Assembly (NCBI GenBank): GCA_945910005.1
Contig: OX246743.1
Location: 10,708,587-10,772,586, forward strand
Direction: 5' to 3'
Length of the DNA stretch: 64,000 bases
From: Isoperla grammatica
Lineage: Eukaryota; Arthropoda; Insecta; Plecoptera; Perlodidae
This document shows, one piece after another, positions 44,801 to 55,679 of this stretch (positions are counted from its first letter, which is position 1; each line of letters opens with the position of its first letter). The notes below the pieces were generated by a model. The model saw only the letters and a list, made by a program, of their open reading frames with translations, made no database searches and was not told the DNA's origin. Both the position numbers and the translations under genes were made by a program.

Positions 44801-47576
44801 GCGCTATCGCGCATTGCAAAATACAAGGATCTCTAGTTATAGGTTACAGAAATCTAGATGTTTGTTTTCCACCTTCTTGTTATGATTTTCTTGTGGGTTA
44901 TATTTCAACTCACCTGAGTGGTGACGGTCGGGCTTCGCGGGACGACCGACACGAACTGTCGCAAGCCAAGCAGCACGACGCCGCTCTGCTCCGTCGCCTC
45001 GGGGCTGACGCGGATCGGCGACCGCATGTAGAGCGTCAGGAACTCGTCCAGTTGTTGGGGGTAGGTCGCGCTCGACGCGATGATTTGTTTGCTCGCTGGC
45101 AGTCTCGAGAAGATGTAGCTGTAGGCCGGGAAATACGTTCATCAATTCGCTAAGTATACCGATCAAGATTTAAGACGGGCTCACACACTTTGCTCAGGAT
45201 CATGGCTAAAAGTTGAACTTACGAAAATGTGTAGGTACGTAATTGTTGCGCATGCACTGGTAATTGAGGAGCGTTGCTGATTCGCGTTTCGTACTTACTT
45301 CTTTGTGTATTCCTTTGCGATATTGATCATGTGCGTAGTACATAATTGTTATTTCATGATTTATCTGTAAGCTCCCGTGATTTTCAATACAAATAGTATC
45401 TTCATTCATATTAAATTATCATTTTGAAGTTGCATCGATTTGAAAACACAATCACGTTAAATATGGCAATATGGCGTACGTGCGAGGGCGCAGCTGTTTG
45501 GAGCACACAGGAAGTTTGATCTACCAACGCAAGTACATGAAAAAAACCCTAGATTTGCGCCCGAAAGTGACTTTGCTCGAGGTTACTGGGGGTTATTGTA
45601 GCAGGTTGATCCTGGCCTAGCTGCCTGACATCCCACGAAAGTTGGGAAGGTAATGGGGTCTGGTTTATATGTCGTTCATCATTGTGCACTTTTTTCGATC
45701 TTTACCTTCTAGATTGGCAGCACTGCACCAGACACGAAGCGGAGAACAAGGAAGAAGACGTAAACTTTTAATATAAAAACTTCAACAATCATTTAATACT
45801 CTTTAAAACTAGCTATAATATTATAATGTACATCAAAATAAAGACAATTCAACACTGAACAATAAAAATAACACTTTAAAGTAAACAAAACTTTGGCGTT
45901 TTTCTATGAAAAAAGTGAGTACGAAACGCGAATCAGCAACTCTCCTCATTTACCCTAGCGTTCAGCTTCAGATAGTATCAAGGCTAACGACTAGTGCTAT
46001 GACTAAACTTCTAGCCAGTTTCTAGTCTATCCAACCTGAAACTAGATCTTTGCAAGAACCAATCACATGAAAGCTACTGTTGTCGCATTTGTTAATCCAG
46101 TTAGGCCTACCTTGTGAATTGAGACGGCTAGTTGGCGTTACCTCTTAGTCACTAGTATATCTTATCTTTAGCTTATTCAAGTGAACCACACTTCAGAAAC
46201 ACAAACACCGTTTTTAGACGAAGAAGATCAATGAGAAGCATTTCGTTGTCCCTCATCACTCAGAACCGCAACTTGGCATATTTCTATTTAGCTGCGGTTG
46301 CCCGTTTGCTGCAAAAAAACTTACTTAATAGACTTCTGAAAATTACACTCCATTAGTTTGTCTGCTTCGTCTAAAACTAGCAGTCGAATATCTGACGTCT
46401 TCAAGTTTTTAGACTCGACGAGATGCTTCAGACGTCCCGGGGCACCAACTGCAATGTGGCAGTTTTTCACGTTCCGTTTGTCGTCTTCGAAAGACATTCC
46501 ACCGATGAATGTTTGAACCTTTAAACCTGTCAATCAACAATCAACAAGACACAAAGGTTTAGATTTAAGTTTATCCTGGCTTTAAAAATTAAAATGTTGT
46601 ACAGGAAGTATAAATTCTTGTAATGGATATCATACTGGCTCAAGAGCATTGGCATAGTTACCTTTGATTTCACTACCAATCTGTGTGGCAACGTCTGTGA
46701 TCTGTAATGCTATCTCACGAGTAGGAGCAATAATCATAACTTGTACACACTTCTTTTTAACGTCAATTTGTTCTAATGCCAAGACAGTAAATACAAGTGT
46801 TTTACCAGTTCCTGACTTTGCCTGCATTACCATATCTGGAACACAATAAAACAACATCACTCCGATATAGGCCAGTACAAATTAGGGCTAACCCGGAGGT
46901 CAGCTCAACCTAGTTCACATTATCGCTAAGTCGCATACAGTATCGCATACATAGTGCTACATACATAGTAAGTATCGCATACATAGTCCTTGAATCTATC
47001 TGAGTTCACACAGTTAGGCCTAAACCATTTTCAGTAGGCCTAGCCTAGGCTAGGCCTAGGCTAGTCTACCGTTTGTGAACGTACTTTTTTTCTGCGGTTA
47101 CGACTGCGACACTAATAGGCACCACTGTGTATAGACTCCTGGCTATAGGAGTAGGTACTAGCCCCTATCATTGATTGATTGCGTAAACAAATTTCGTGGA
47201 TACTAACTATAAAGGCATTAACGCTCTAAGCTACGAAACGTAAATAACTAATGTTGTAAGGTTATGGTAGCCTAGGCTAAGGCCTCCTAGGGCCTAGGCA
47301 TGTTTCGCAGCGAGACTCCAAAAGTACACTTGAAAAGTATGTCTACACCAGTGCTAATTGAATTTGAACACTAGGGGTAGAAAACTCACCAAATCCAACT
47401 TTCCCTAAAGGTATCGCTTTTAATTGTATTGGAGATGGTTTCTTGAAACCACAAGATTCCAAACCTTGCAAGGTTGCATTTTGCAGTAAAAGACCAGAGA
47501 AATTTACATCCTCTTGAACCTGTATATCTAAAGTTCTCTCTTTTTCGGTTATATCGTGACCAATTTGACGAGACAT
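38863..47576 (-). CDS. DDX20: DEAD-box RNA helicase DDX20 / Gemin3, eight exons
   Basis: ATP-dependent helicase subunit of the SMN complex, which loads Sm rings on spliceosomal snRNAs. Exons in coding order: 47390-47576, 46662-46835, 46325-46526, 44914-45118, 43712-43949, 42772-42925, 40346-42375 and 38863-39803. GT-AG borders and phases all agree (4131 nt, about 1376 residues). Motifs: Q motif [15 protein letters not shown] (43-57), Walker A AKSGTGKT (68-75), APTRE (99-103), DEAD (173-176), SAT (204-206), STDLTARG (about 329-336), HRIGRAGR (359-366). The choice of DDX20 over other DEAD helicases rests on [19 protein letters not shown]-like [19 protein letters not shown], and the C-terminal [10 protein letters not shown]. 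The tail after about 387 is much longer than in human DDX20 (824 residues in all). It includes a 12-residue tandem repeat and three acidic Ser-rich LYKQ repeats. Nonstandard for the family: length and repeats only; no helicase motif is missing. Confidence 0.93.
39330..39630 (-). repeat. Three acidic serine-rich ...LYKQ repeats in DDX20
   Basis: In the last exon a block recurs: [14 protein letters not shown], then [16 protein letters not shown], then [18 protein letters not shown], each followed by a basic stretch with RRLxK or RLPK. A weaker fourth block ([12 protein letters not shown] ... ELGKQ) lies at the start of the exon. The serines followed by acidic residues fit casein kinase 2 sites (inference). 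Confidence 0.8.
41236..41562 (-). repeat. 36-bp coding minisatellite in DDX20 with 144-bp higher-order period
   Basis: Nine tandem copies of a 12-residue unit, [12 protein letters not shown], occupy about residues 660-768 of the predicted protein. Variant units repeat in order: copies 1 and 5 have RHE instead of RRE, and the synonymous variant of copies 3 and 7 is also shared (TTTTTCCTCACGACG on the plus strand). The array is therefore a four-unit, 144-bp higher-order repeat present twice, plus a decayed ninth unit (SIEQHD). The frame is kept throughout. Confidence 0.93.
42380..42771. other. DDX20 intron 6
   Basis: Intron between exon 6 and exon 7; no repeat or gene recognised. Confidence 0.6.
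42926..43711. other. DDX20 intron 5
   Basis: Intron with two similar short blocks around AAGTGTTTACAATGCATTTG (43021 and 43465), each followed by TTCTAAATTTTCACCCTGTG. This indicates a local duplication or a dispersed repeat present twice. No gene. Confidence 0.55.
44046..44202. mobile_element. Foldback/MITE-like element in DDX20 intron 4 (about 157 bp)
   Basis: Nearly the whole segment is two inverted arms of about 65 bp around a short AT-rich centre. The left arm contains CAGACTCGCCCAATCAACAA, the right arm TTGGGCGAGTCTGAGGAAAG, and the outer parts ATTCCTCACGTGCTCC and GGAGCATGCGAGGAAT also pair. The target duplication could not be fixed. Confidence 0.75.
44302..44835. mobile_element. hAT-type miniature element in DDX20 intron 4 (534 bp)
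   Basis: Ends TAGAGATCCTTGTA and its exact reverse complement are flanked by GTTATAGG at 44294-44301 and 44836-44843, a perfect 8-bp duplication. TTTCGCG words recur inside the right half (for example 44626, 44690, 44718, 44799). A 129-codon frame inside (44447-44836) lacks any transposase motif and reads across the terminal repeat, so I do not regard it as a gene. Confidence 0.9.
45258..45960. mobile_element. Element with ~36-bp inverted ends in DDX20 intron 3 (about 700 bp)
   Basis: GAGGAGCGTTGCTGATTCGC at 45267 and GCGAATCAGCAACTCTCCTC at 45931 belong to facing arms of about 36 bp with few mismatches; the arms may extend outward through GGTAATT / ATTTACC. I could not fix the exact ends or the target duplication. 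No transposase frame. Confidence 0.65.
46836..47389. other. DDX20 intron 1, rich in TAGGCCTA/CCTAGG palindromes
   Basis: Intron sequence. Around 47000-47080 and 47270-47300 the words AGGCCTAG and CTAGGC occur in overlapping runs. No gene. Confidence 0.6.
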
Positions 47577-47879
47577 TTTGAAATGCAGAATAACCCTCCC
47601 ATATAATTAAAATTAATGTTACACGGAAAACGTCTGACAGACAAACAAAAGGGGAACTTAACCTCACTTTACAAACGAAGCAACACTCACCGCCAACGTG
47701 CTTTTTCGATTTCGAGAAGTGACAAAAAAGAAGAAAAAGAATACAATTCAAAATGGCGGCTTAGCTAAAGTGAAGGTGAAGGTTAGGTTATTGACAGTTG
47801 TTCTGTTATTCGAGGAAGAACGATTAGCCTAGTAAGTTAAACGTGTTATATTAAACTGATTTTCAAACAATACATCATA
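47577..47879. promoter_or_regulatory. Shared divergent promoter region of DDX20 and TSSC4
   Basis: Only 303 bp separate the two start codons on opposite strands. AAAATGGCGGC at 47750-47760 is a good match to the YY1 core motif found near start sites of housekeeping genes. No TATA box was noticed in a convincing position. Joint regulation is inference from the arrangement. Confidence 0.7.
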
Positions 47880-48611
47880 ATGTTTCGAAAGAATTCTAAT
47901 TCTCAGTTCTATGTCAAGAGTGGAGACATTGGATTTGCTGACAGACAAAAGAGTATTTTTGATCAACTTGCTGCTGTAGAGAAGGAACAGAATGATCGTC
48001 GTCAACATATTGTATTAGATGACGACGAACCAGGTGAGCAGATATCGACAGATATTGTAATAACAACGAAAAAATCACTAAAGCGTCATCGGTTGGAGAT
48101 GAAGCAGTTTCGTGGGCAAGAGAGTATTTTCAAGCGGCCAGAGGATCCTCCACAATTTCGGCCAAAATCGAAGGCTATTCCTGACTATCACATGAATCCG
48201 CACAAATGGTTAAAATACAGTCTAGGAGATGTTTCTCAGGAAGATATGTCAAACCATAGCAATACTGCAGCTGCATTTTCATTTTTACAAGAAATCGCAG
48301 CACGGAAAGAAGCCGCCAGAGATGACGAAGACGGTGGTGATGATTGTGTCAAGAAAATCGCATTCAAGCGACCGAAGCAGAAGACAAGTTCACCTTTAGA
48401 TATTGTGAAACCATCGTCTAGTTCCGAAGAAAACAAGCCCACATTTAAAAGTAGCAAATTAGTTATGCCTGAATACGTTATTGGTCAAAGTAAGAAAAAA
48501 GAACGAAAGAGAATCGTAACACCTAAACCAGATAAGATGAAAGAGATTCCGTTAAATCATTTATTTGTTGAGGAGGAAGATGTCGAAGATGATGCTGATG
48601 GTATTGACTGA
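47880..48611 (+). CDS. TSSC4: TSSC4-like protein (U5 snRNP assembly factor family)
   Basis: A single uninterrupted frame of 243 codons. The decisive stretch is at about residues 99-142: IPDYHMNPHKWLKYSLGDVS followed by SNHSNTAAAFSFLQE. It aligns with human TSSC4 (VPDYVAHPERWTKYSLEDV ... EQSNQATALAFL). Upstream, the FADRQKSIFDQL segment near residue 19 and the IFKRPEDPP segment near 82 match the human FSQRSRDIFDCL and GFKRP motifs. The remainder is charged and predicted disordered, with a Lys/Arg stretch at about 205-215 (KKKERKRI) that could be a nuclear signal, and an acidic end. The human protein is reported to act in U5 and tri-snRNP assembly. It is shorter than the human protein (about 330 residues) at the N-terminus. 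It is divergent from DDX20. Confidence 0.88.
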   Translation: MFRKNSNSQFYVKSGDIGFADRQKSIFDQLAAVEKEQNDRRQHIVLDDDEPGEQISTDIVITTKKSLKRHRLEMKQFRGQESIFKRPEDPPQFRPKSKAIPDYHMNPHKWLKYSLGDVSQEDMSNHSNTAAAFSFLQEIAARKEAARDDEDGGDDCVKKIAFKRPKQKTSSPLDIVKPSSSSEENKPTFKSSKLVMPEYVIGQSKKKERKRIVTPKPDKMKEIPLNHLFVEEEDVEDDADGID

Positions 48612-48811
48612 AAAGTACAAATTCGTTAATAATTAATGAAACACTTCAGTGTACATTCTGTATATAGTACTTACTAATCAAGTACCTAGGTGTTTAAATT
48701 CAAACATAGGCTAGTTATGTCTACCTAACTTGATAGGTAGTGAGGCCTAGTGTACTCGTTCATATTTGATATTACTATGTTGTCTAGTATATTGTGTTGG
48801 TCATAGCACAC

Positions 48812-48817
48812 AATAAA
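48812..48817 (+). terminator. Probable polyadenylation signal of TSSC4
   Basis: AATAAA, about 200 bp after the stop codon, immediately repeated in the overlapping AATAAATAAAAA. It is the first good hexamer downstream of the gene. Confidence 0.6.
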
Positions 48818-48829
48818 TAAAAATGGTAG

Positions 48830-49757
48830 GCAAGTATTCTCAAAGCAGTGCATGTAGCTCAATCATCAGAAAATGTACATCTTTCATTTAAATTTGCACT
48901 AGGCTAGAGAGACTAATTGGTCTACACCTGACCGATGTTTTTGACAAACCATGCTATTTAATTTAAATTTAACTTTCCACTTTTTTTTCATATCATCTGG
49001 TTAGTTTCTTAATTCTGATCATACAACATGCAGTCCTCCATTCAAAACTACTTGTGAACTAGAAGAAGCTCACCCGATAATTTAACCTATTGTTTTGTAG
49101 GTCTACGTACCACCTTTAGCCTAGCCTATATGTTATAAAATTTCTGCGGAATATTGTATTTAATTTATTGCCTGTACTTTGACATTACCGATACATTTTT
49201 TTAATGGGGCTGGTACATCAACAAGTTTTATACAACTTTGCATCCAGCAACACTTCTTTTACACAAGCACATATGAAACTGAGAAGACTGTCTATTTCAT
49301 GTCATACTATCATACAGACAGATTCATGTCCAAGGTATTAAATTATAATCATTCGCTAAAAGAGTGATATTCTACTAAGTACTGGATGCACAGTCTCCAC
49401 TTGGTTTTGAGAAACACTTTGTTGCTATGGAATTGTTTTATTACATGCAATTTTCCATACCTATGAAAAACAAAATCCTTGACGATCAAGTCAAGTTGAG
49501 TTTCTAGTACAGACTGCAGTGTTGTATTCTACAGTGTCTCAAAACCTAGCCTATATGAAAGGATAATGTACTTCTCATCGTGACTTTGTTCAAATGAATA
49601 CTCTGGTGACGGCAATTATGCGTGTGTACACTAGTACTGCCTACCTTAGGCGTACCTGCTGTATTATTTACATTTCCTAGTGTGTAAAACAGGATATTTG
49701 TTTCTAAAATATAGCATGCTGCATGCTAGAACATTTCTTATAGCTGTTCCTGATAAT

Positions 49758-49797
<40 letters not shown>

Positions 49798-52690
49798 TGG
49801 AGATATGTGACAAATATTATCTCATAAACACAATATTGACCATTTGTTCCTCATTTTGGAGACGAGATCTGATGATGTCGCGTTTCGTATCTGCGATAAT
49901 TGAATGCATTTACTTCATGGGCGACTGCTTCACAGAAGGCAACGTCTTCTCCAAAACAAGCCCCTTCTTGTTTTGTAAACAGATTGCCAAACATGGCTTC
50001 AATTTTGATCATGAGCGACTGGAACTACCCATGTTGGATAGGATTGGCGATCAAGCTCGATTCAAGTGAATATCATTATCATCCATTGTTTTACAAAGTA
50101 CTCGACAGCTAGGTCATACGAAACTAGTTTCATTCTTTTATCATTGTTGCCGTCTTCAATTCAGGTGCGCATTTGTTTTTTCAATTCCGTGCGCACGGTT
50201 TGGTGAATCATGCAATGATTCAAACATTTCAGGGAATATGCCTATTCAATACAATAGAATAATTTTTAATTTTAGTCATCATATTGATCGAGAAATTTGA
50301 ATCGTGCAGTGGAAACGAAACTTAACTGCCAGTCTCCGCTATTTGATCGTCCCTGACCGTGAACTTGCAATTTTTGGCACCAATCAAACCCAGTTTTCTT
50401 TTACAGCCATGAAAATGAATTAAGTTATGTGTTGTAGCCTACCAGAGAATACCCCCTCCCCCCCCCCCCCAATAATGGGTTATTCACTAAATTAATCCTG
50501 CATTTTGGTGCTTTGTAGTAGTTTAGTTATATTATTTTATTTCACTATTTTCTGGTTGGAAACTTATACCTTATCTTCACTTGGTACCTATGGTTGTTCT
50601 AGTTTTTATGGAATAATAAGTTTGACTACCACTGAAGTGAAGTGAAGACCAGGTATTAACAATATCCCTCCGCCTCCCCTATTTGTTTTGTGCTAATTTC
50701 CTAAAGTGAAGAAAACGGGGACATTTTCCAGTTGTGCATTTGCAGGTTAAACAGAGTTCTGCTGCCTATATGTGATTGCAGCTGATTCATCTGTGTGTAC
50801 ATTTATGTTTTCAACAAATAATGATGCTTGTAAATATCTACATATTATGTTTTCCAGCTGGTGTAATATAAATCATTAACGTGTAGGATTCTAAACATTA
50901 TTCAAACAAGGGAATTTTATATGAGCAAGTACAACACCATAAAGAAATACTACAGGTGCAACACAATACTAGAACAGTGTAGTGTAGTGTAGTGTACTGT
51001 TCAATTCATCATGTGCCAACAATCACAAAACAAATAGTAATACAATGAAGAGTTTTTACTGGGGGTGCAGTAACTCACGTGAACCAGCATCAATAGGGTG
51101 TAAGTCTTAAGTCGATAATTAGGGTTCAAGTACATTGTTAGTAATTTTATGTCATTTTAGCAAATATACAAATTTGAATTTGGCAACACTGTGATTTAAC
51201 AACTTTTTTTTTTTACTTCCTTCTTCAAGAATACTTCCACAAACATTAACGGTCTACAATGAATAACAATTTTGAGACATTATTAAAATGATTAAGAAAT
51301 TAATACTTTACATTAAAACTTTCATTAATAACATAATATATATATTTGGTCCTGAAGAAGGAAGTAAAACAAGAATTTGTTATATCCCAGTTTTACCTTC
51401 AAGAATCTACTGCACTCATACATATGTTATCTGAAGTAATATTACTAGTACTAGCCTACTATCTACTTCTCATGTTATTTAAAAACAAAAAGTGTATTAT
51501 ATTTTATTCGTCAAGAGATCAACTGTAAAATTGTCAAAAACATACAGACTGTTGGCCCATATCTACAAATTATACAATAGAAACATAAATTATGTTAAAG
51601 TAAAAACAGTTTTAGAACATTTAATAATAAAATTTCTAGGGATGTTTTAATTGTTATTGATTTTCTGAATTTTAAATTGTTGACACTGTTTAATGTTTAT
51701 ATTAAATATAAAACACGATACATCAAACTTAAGAATGCCCACCAAGCCATTTGATGTAAATACTTAACTACAGTACTTCTCTGAAGTTTGAGTCAAATAG
51801 CCATCCTTGGTCGAGTGTTAAGGGTAATTTTCTGTCAAAATATGAGAAAATATTAAATAATGATGCTAGTTTTAAATGTTGAACTAAAACTTCTTTGTGT
51901 GCAATAAACATGGCAAGTGGTAATGGTGACAAGAAAAGTTGCCAGTGCCATAGTAGCCAACTTAATCCCTTTAATCGAAATATTAAGAATATGTATCACA
52001 GTACCATAAGTTGACGGTCCCAGGGTTTTTGTACTGTACTGTTGTCGGCATTTTTCTTTTTGAAATAGAACTGAACTTGCACCACTGTGACTACAAAAAA
52101 TAGTGTAGCACATTTTCTAAACAGGAAAAAATGTTTCAAATGTCTACACCTGCAAAACTATTGTTTTTAGCTAGGCTAGGCCCCACATAGGTCTAGGCAT
52201 AGTATTTGTGTAAAATATTTTTGTGAAAATTACAAATCTTTATGAACAAAACTTTTCCCTGTAGGTCTTGTTGTTCTTCTGTCAATGTTTCAGTTATGAA
52301 TGAATATATATATAATCTTGCACCCCTTGCCTATTTAGAAGTAAAGCACATGTTCCAGTTGTAATATGTTTGTATAAACTGTTGGTTATAGATTAGGATG
52401 CTTCTAGCTTTTAAGTCTTAAAATAGTAAGCTTCAGTCTAATTGCTAGTCTTATCTTTGTTTCTTTTTGAAATCTGACTGAATACCATCTTGTGTGTGTT
52501 TGTGTACAAATTAAACAACAAGTATTGTTTAATAATTTGCAAATTATAATAATTTCTTAGAAAAAAACAGGTTTATAATTTAAAGATTGAATCATCATTT
52601 GATATTTGAAATGTATTCCATTGCCACCATGTAATTAAAATGTCTTAAGTTAATTATTAAGCCTCTCAGGAATTATAACGCTCTCAATAA
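48830..52690. other. Gene-free region downstream of TSSC4
   Basis: I could not support a gene. A run of 36 T lies at 49759-49794. A decayed frame on the minus strand at about 49870-49990 (…GEDVAFCEAVAHEVNAFNYRRYE) looks protein-like and abuts that T-run, as a minus-strand retroposed copy with a poly(A) tail would, but I could not identify it. The rest is AT-rich, unique-looking sequence with a short GTGTAGTGTA repeat near 50977. Confidence 0.45.
49759..49794 (-). repeat. 36-bp poly(T) tract (possible poly(A) tail of a minus-strand retroposon)
   Basis: An uninterrupted run of 36 T. The adjoining sequence at 49795-50120 would be the 3' part of the retroposed sequence if the tract is a tail. 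Confidence 0.55.
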
Positions 52691-52946
52691 TTGGTACCAA
52701 AATGTCAAATGGTGAATCTCATTTGTTAAGGAAGAACCTAATAGTGCTTCCATCTCAGAATCCCTTTCCCAAAGTCCCACTTATAATGAACTCAGTGGCG
52801 TATCCTATTCAGGGGGAGGCTGCTTCAGCTGTGCTAAATAAAGATTACTATGAATCAATCAAAGAATTCATCTTTAATTGCAATAATATGAATGGTAAAA
52901 TAGATGGACAGCAATTATTGTATGGCAAGATGGTAGCCTTATTGGT

Positions 52947-54110
52947 GGTAACCAGTAGGGGGGCGAATGCCCCCCCCCCCCCCGCCCCGTAGGCCTGGTG
53001 CCCCTTAACCATATGAATTGTTCCACTTCAAAGTCCCAAATATACATAAAATGTGAAATAATAAAATACGTAAATTCTTTGTGACACCTTCGTCCTTTGT
53101 CGCCATTGAAGGTAGCCATGTGCCGCCTATGTTGATAAAACCTCTTGCGGAACAGATCATTTTCCAACAGGTCAGAGTACTATGAATGGGTGGTGTTGGG
53201 GAGGGGGGATGAGTGGCGGCAAAGTCTTTTGCATTGGACAAAGAAGCAGAGGGGTTTGCAGACTCGTGTGAGTCGACAAAAAGTTTTGTACAAAAGAGGG
53301 TGAGTAAAAAGAAACGATTTCATGATGAGCTTGCCGAAGATTCTCCCATTGGATCTGAAAAAGACCATTTCAGGAAACAGGAATCAGGTTTTCTTCAAAG
53401 TACTTGATATTTGTACCACGCAGGTGGAAGATCACTTTGAAGATTTTCATAGCATTGCTTCAAATTTTCCTAGTTAGAACCATCCAGTTTTTCCGATGAA
53501 AGAAATATTCTAGCTCTCCAAGATTTGGCACCTTTTTTTTTTTTACAAAAATGACATTTCTCATTCACTTATTGCTGATGAATATTACTCATTCCGTGCT
53601 TTATACTGCAATCTTTCTGCAGAAGCTTAATGTTGACACATTATTGAAATTCTTTCAAGCTAACGACATGTATAAGTGTTTATCCAAATTTGTCCACCTT
53701 GTATAAAATCTATCTTACTTTACCGGTTAGTAGTGCGACGGCTGAGAGAAGTTTCAGCAGGCTCAAGGCAATAAAACATACACACGGTCAACCACGTCAG
53801 AAGGTCGTTCATCCAATTTATCATTGTTAAATATTGAGAGAACCCTTGTCGAATCACTTGATTTCGAAAACGTGGTAACAAACTTTTCAAACATGAAAGT
53901 GAAACCAAGAAGAAAAAACTCCTGTACAAAGAACGAATTACGAGCGCATTCAAAAAAGGCAATTCTCTGAGATAAATAAATAAATGTATGTAGGGGCCTA
54001 TATGTTGTATATGACTCAAACTTAAATAAAATGTGTGATGTTTTGTAAACAGTGTTTAATGTGAGTCGGCGCCCGCTAAAAATGTCCTGCCCCCCCTAGA
54101 CCCAAAACCT
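52947..54110 (+). pseudogene. Decayed hAT transposase (DUF4371 / ZMYM-like)
   Basis: Pieces of a hAT-family protein appear in order on the plus strand but in shifting frames with stops. KKKRFHDELAEDSP lies near 53311, a fragment reading QVEDHFEDFHSIASNF near 53421, LPVSSATAERSFSRLKAIKH near 53722 (the conserved hAT dimerisation motif), and DFENVVTNFSNMKVKPRRK near 53861. C-rich and G-rich segments near 52950-53000 and 54080-54110 resemble the ends of this group. It cannot encode a protein now. Confidence 0.72.
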
Positions 54111-55364
54111 GGCTGAATAACCACATAAAGCTGTTGTTCATTGCAGTGTTGTAGAGATGTATCGAGTTCAAACACCCCGACTGGTCGCTTAATAAAATAT
54201 GCAGCCGTTCTTTTCTTTATCCGTCCGTATCCCAAACCCACTTCTTAGAATTTTATTACGAAGTTGCGAATTGCCAACAATGTGACCTTAAATGATCCAA
54301 ATAAAAATATGGAACAATCGCGCGAAGTAATAAAAGAGTCGAATAAATCAACAGTCACTGAGGAATCTGTTGTATTGATGGCAAAATATTTAGTTGGCAA
54401 CACTATGCAGCCTTTGGAAAACCGCCCAACATAATAATATCGGCCACAATTGTGCAGGCTCGCTGGCATGGATAGAATAGAAACTAGAAAGATCTATCCG
54501 CATAGACTTATGTAAAGGTTGTTTTTTTCTCGTGGTGCGAGTTTATTCCACTGCGTTATCAATATGTCTACAATCGATCATATATCACTCAACTATCGAT
54601 ATGAGGTGTTCTTTTATTTTGATTCTCAAACGTCAGTTCGGTAACAACGATGGGAATTTGAAGAATAGAATATTTTATTTCATCCCCCCCCCCCCCCTCC
54701 CCCTCTCCCCCCACGCCAATACAATGGAACTAAGTTATACATGTGTAAATTTTCAACAGACATACACTGCATACATTGACGAATTATACTTTTACTTTTA
54801 TTTTGTTCTTTATATCCAATACAGGCATAGAAAGAAGGACTTCTAGTTTGGAAGAAATGTCTGAGGGTTGTTTTTACATTCGCTTGCATATGATATCAAT
54901 CGAGGGTAGTATAGATCTCTTATCAATATGTCATCGGGTTAGTTCGTGAGTTCCTGATTGTGTATGTTCCTGATTGTGTGTGTTCCTGATTGTGTAAACC
55001 TACGGCCTTTCCTTACGTATCTCAAACTACCTATATCGAAAACGAGTATTATTAATATTATTATATTCCGAACTTTATAATGTATCACTGATATAATAAT
55101 AAATAAAATAAATACATTTGTAAATTCGACACTTGAAATTATTAGCTTACGCTAAAGTTGATATGCATTTAGCGAAGCTAATAATAATATATGCCAAGCT
55201 TATTTTCATTGGTATCGGCGTCTATATCTACAACCAGGACCAAACATTGTATGTACATAATATGTCGAAGTCCGTGGGTGTGCGGACGGTGTACGACCCA
55301 ATCCGTCACACGATTACGAAAGCCTCGGGTAAGCAGCGATTGCTGGCGGTAGGAATATGTTGAC
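54111..55364. other. Gene-free stretch
   Basis: No gene seen. A C-rich run (54683-54714) accounts for the low-complexity frames there. TTCCTGATTGTGT is repeated three times near 54949-54993. Confidence 0.45.
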
Positions 55365-55560
55365 GATTAGTGGAGGAACCTACATGACTGGTCAAAGTTA
55401 CACCGTCTTTTCGGATGGGACGTAAAGCAGATGGTCCCCTTGGTACTTTTCGACAGGAGTAGGCTACGTGCTGGTACCAGGCTTCCCCTCCTCCCTTCTT
55501 CACTATCATTCATCAATCATCACTCATCAGGCTAAAGAGGGCATTGTGCCCTTTACTAGT
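55365..55560 (+). repeat. Dispersed retroposon fragment (same family as 5036-5290)
   Basis: Plus-strand copy of the family described at 5036-5290, sharing TGGTCAAAGTTACACCGTC, GTAGGCTACGTGC and CATCAATCATCACTCATCAG. It lacks the TAAAG tail. Confidence 0.7.
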
Positions 55561-55679
55561 ATGTTGACGAACAGAGCGCACAGAGCGAGTGAATGTTTCT
55601 TTTTTTACAACGCTTATATTAACGCCTTGTTTGTCTGGACGGAATCTTTGAATCGATATTCCACCTACTTCTAGATGTC

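Noticed and set aside
44447..44836. 129-codon plus-strand frame in DDX20 intron 4
   Set aside because: It lies entirely in a hAT-type miniature element and runs through its terminal repeat; no transposase motif.
52702..52992. 96-codon frame ending in a proline run
   Set aside because: The end is translated poly(C); the start has no family likeness and no splice context.
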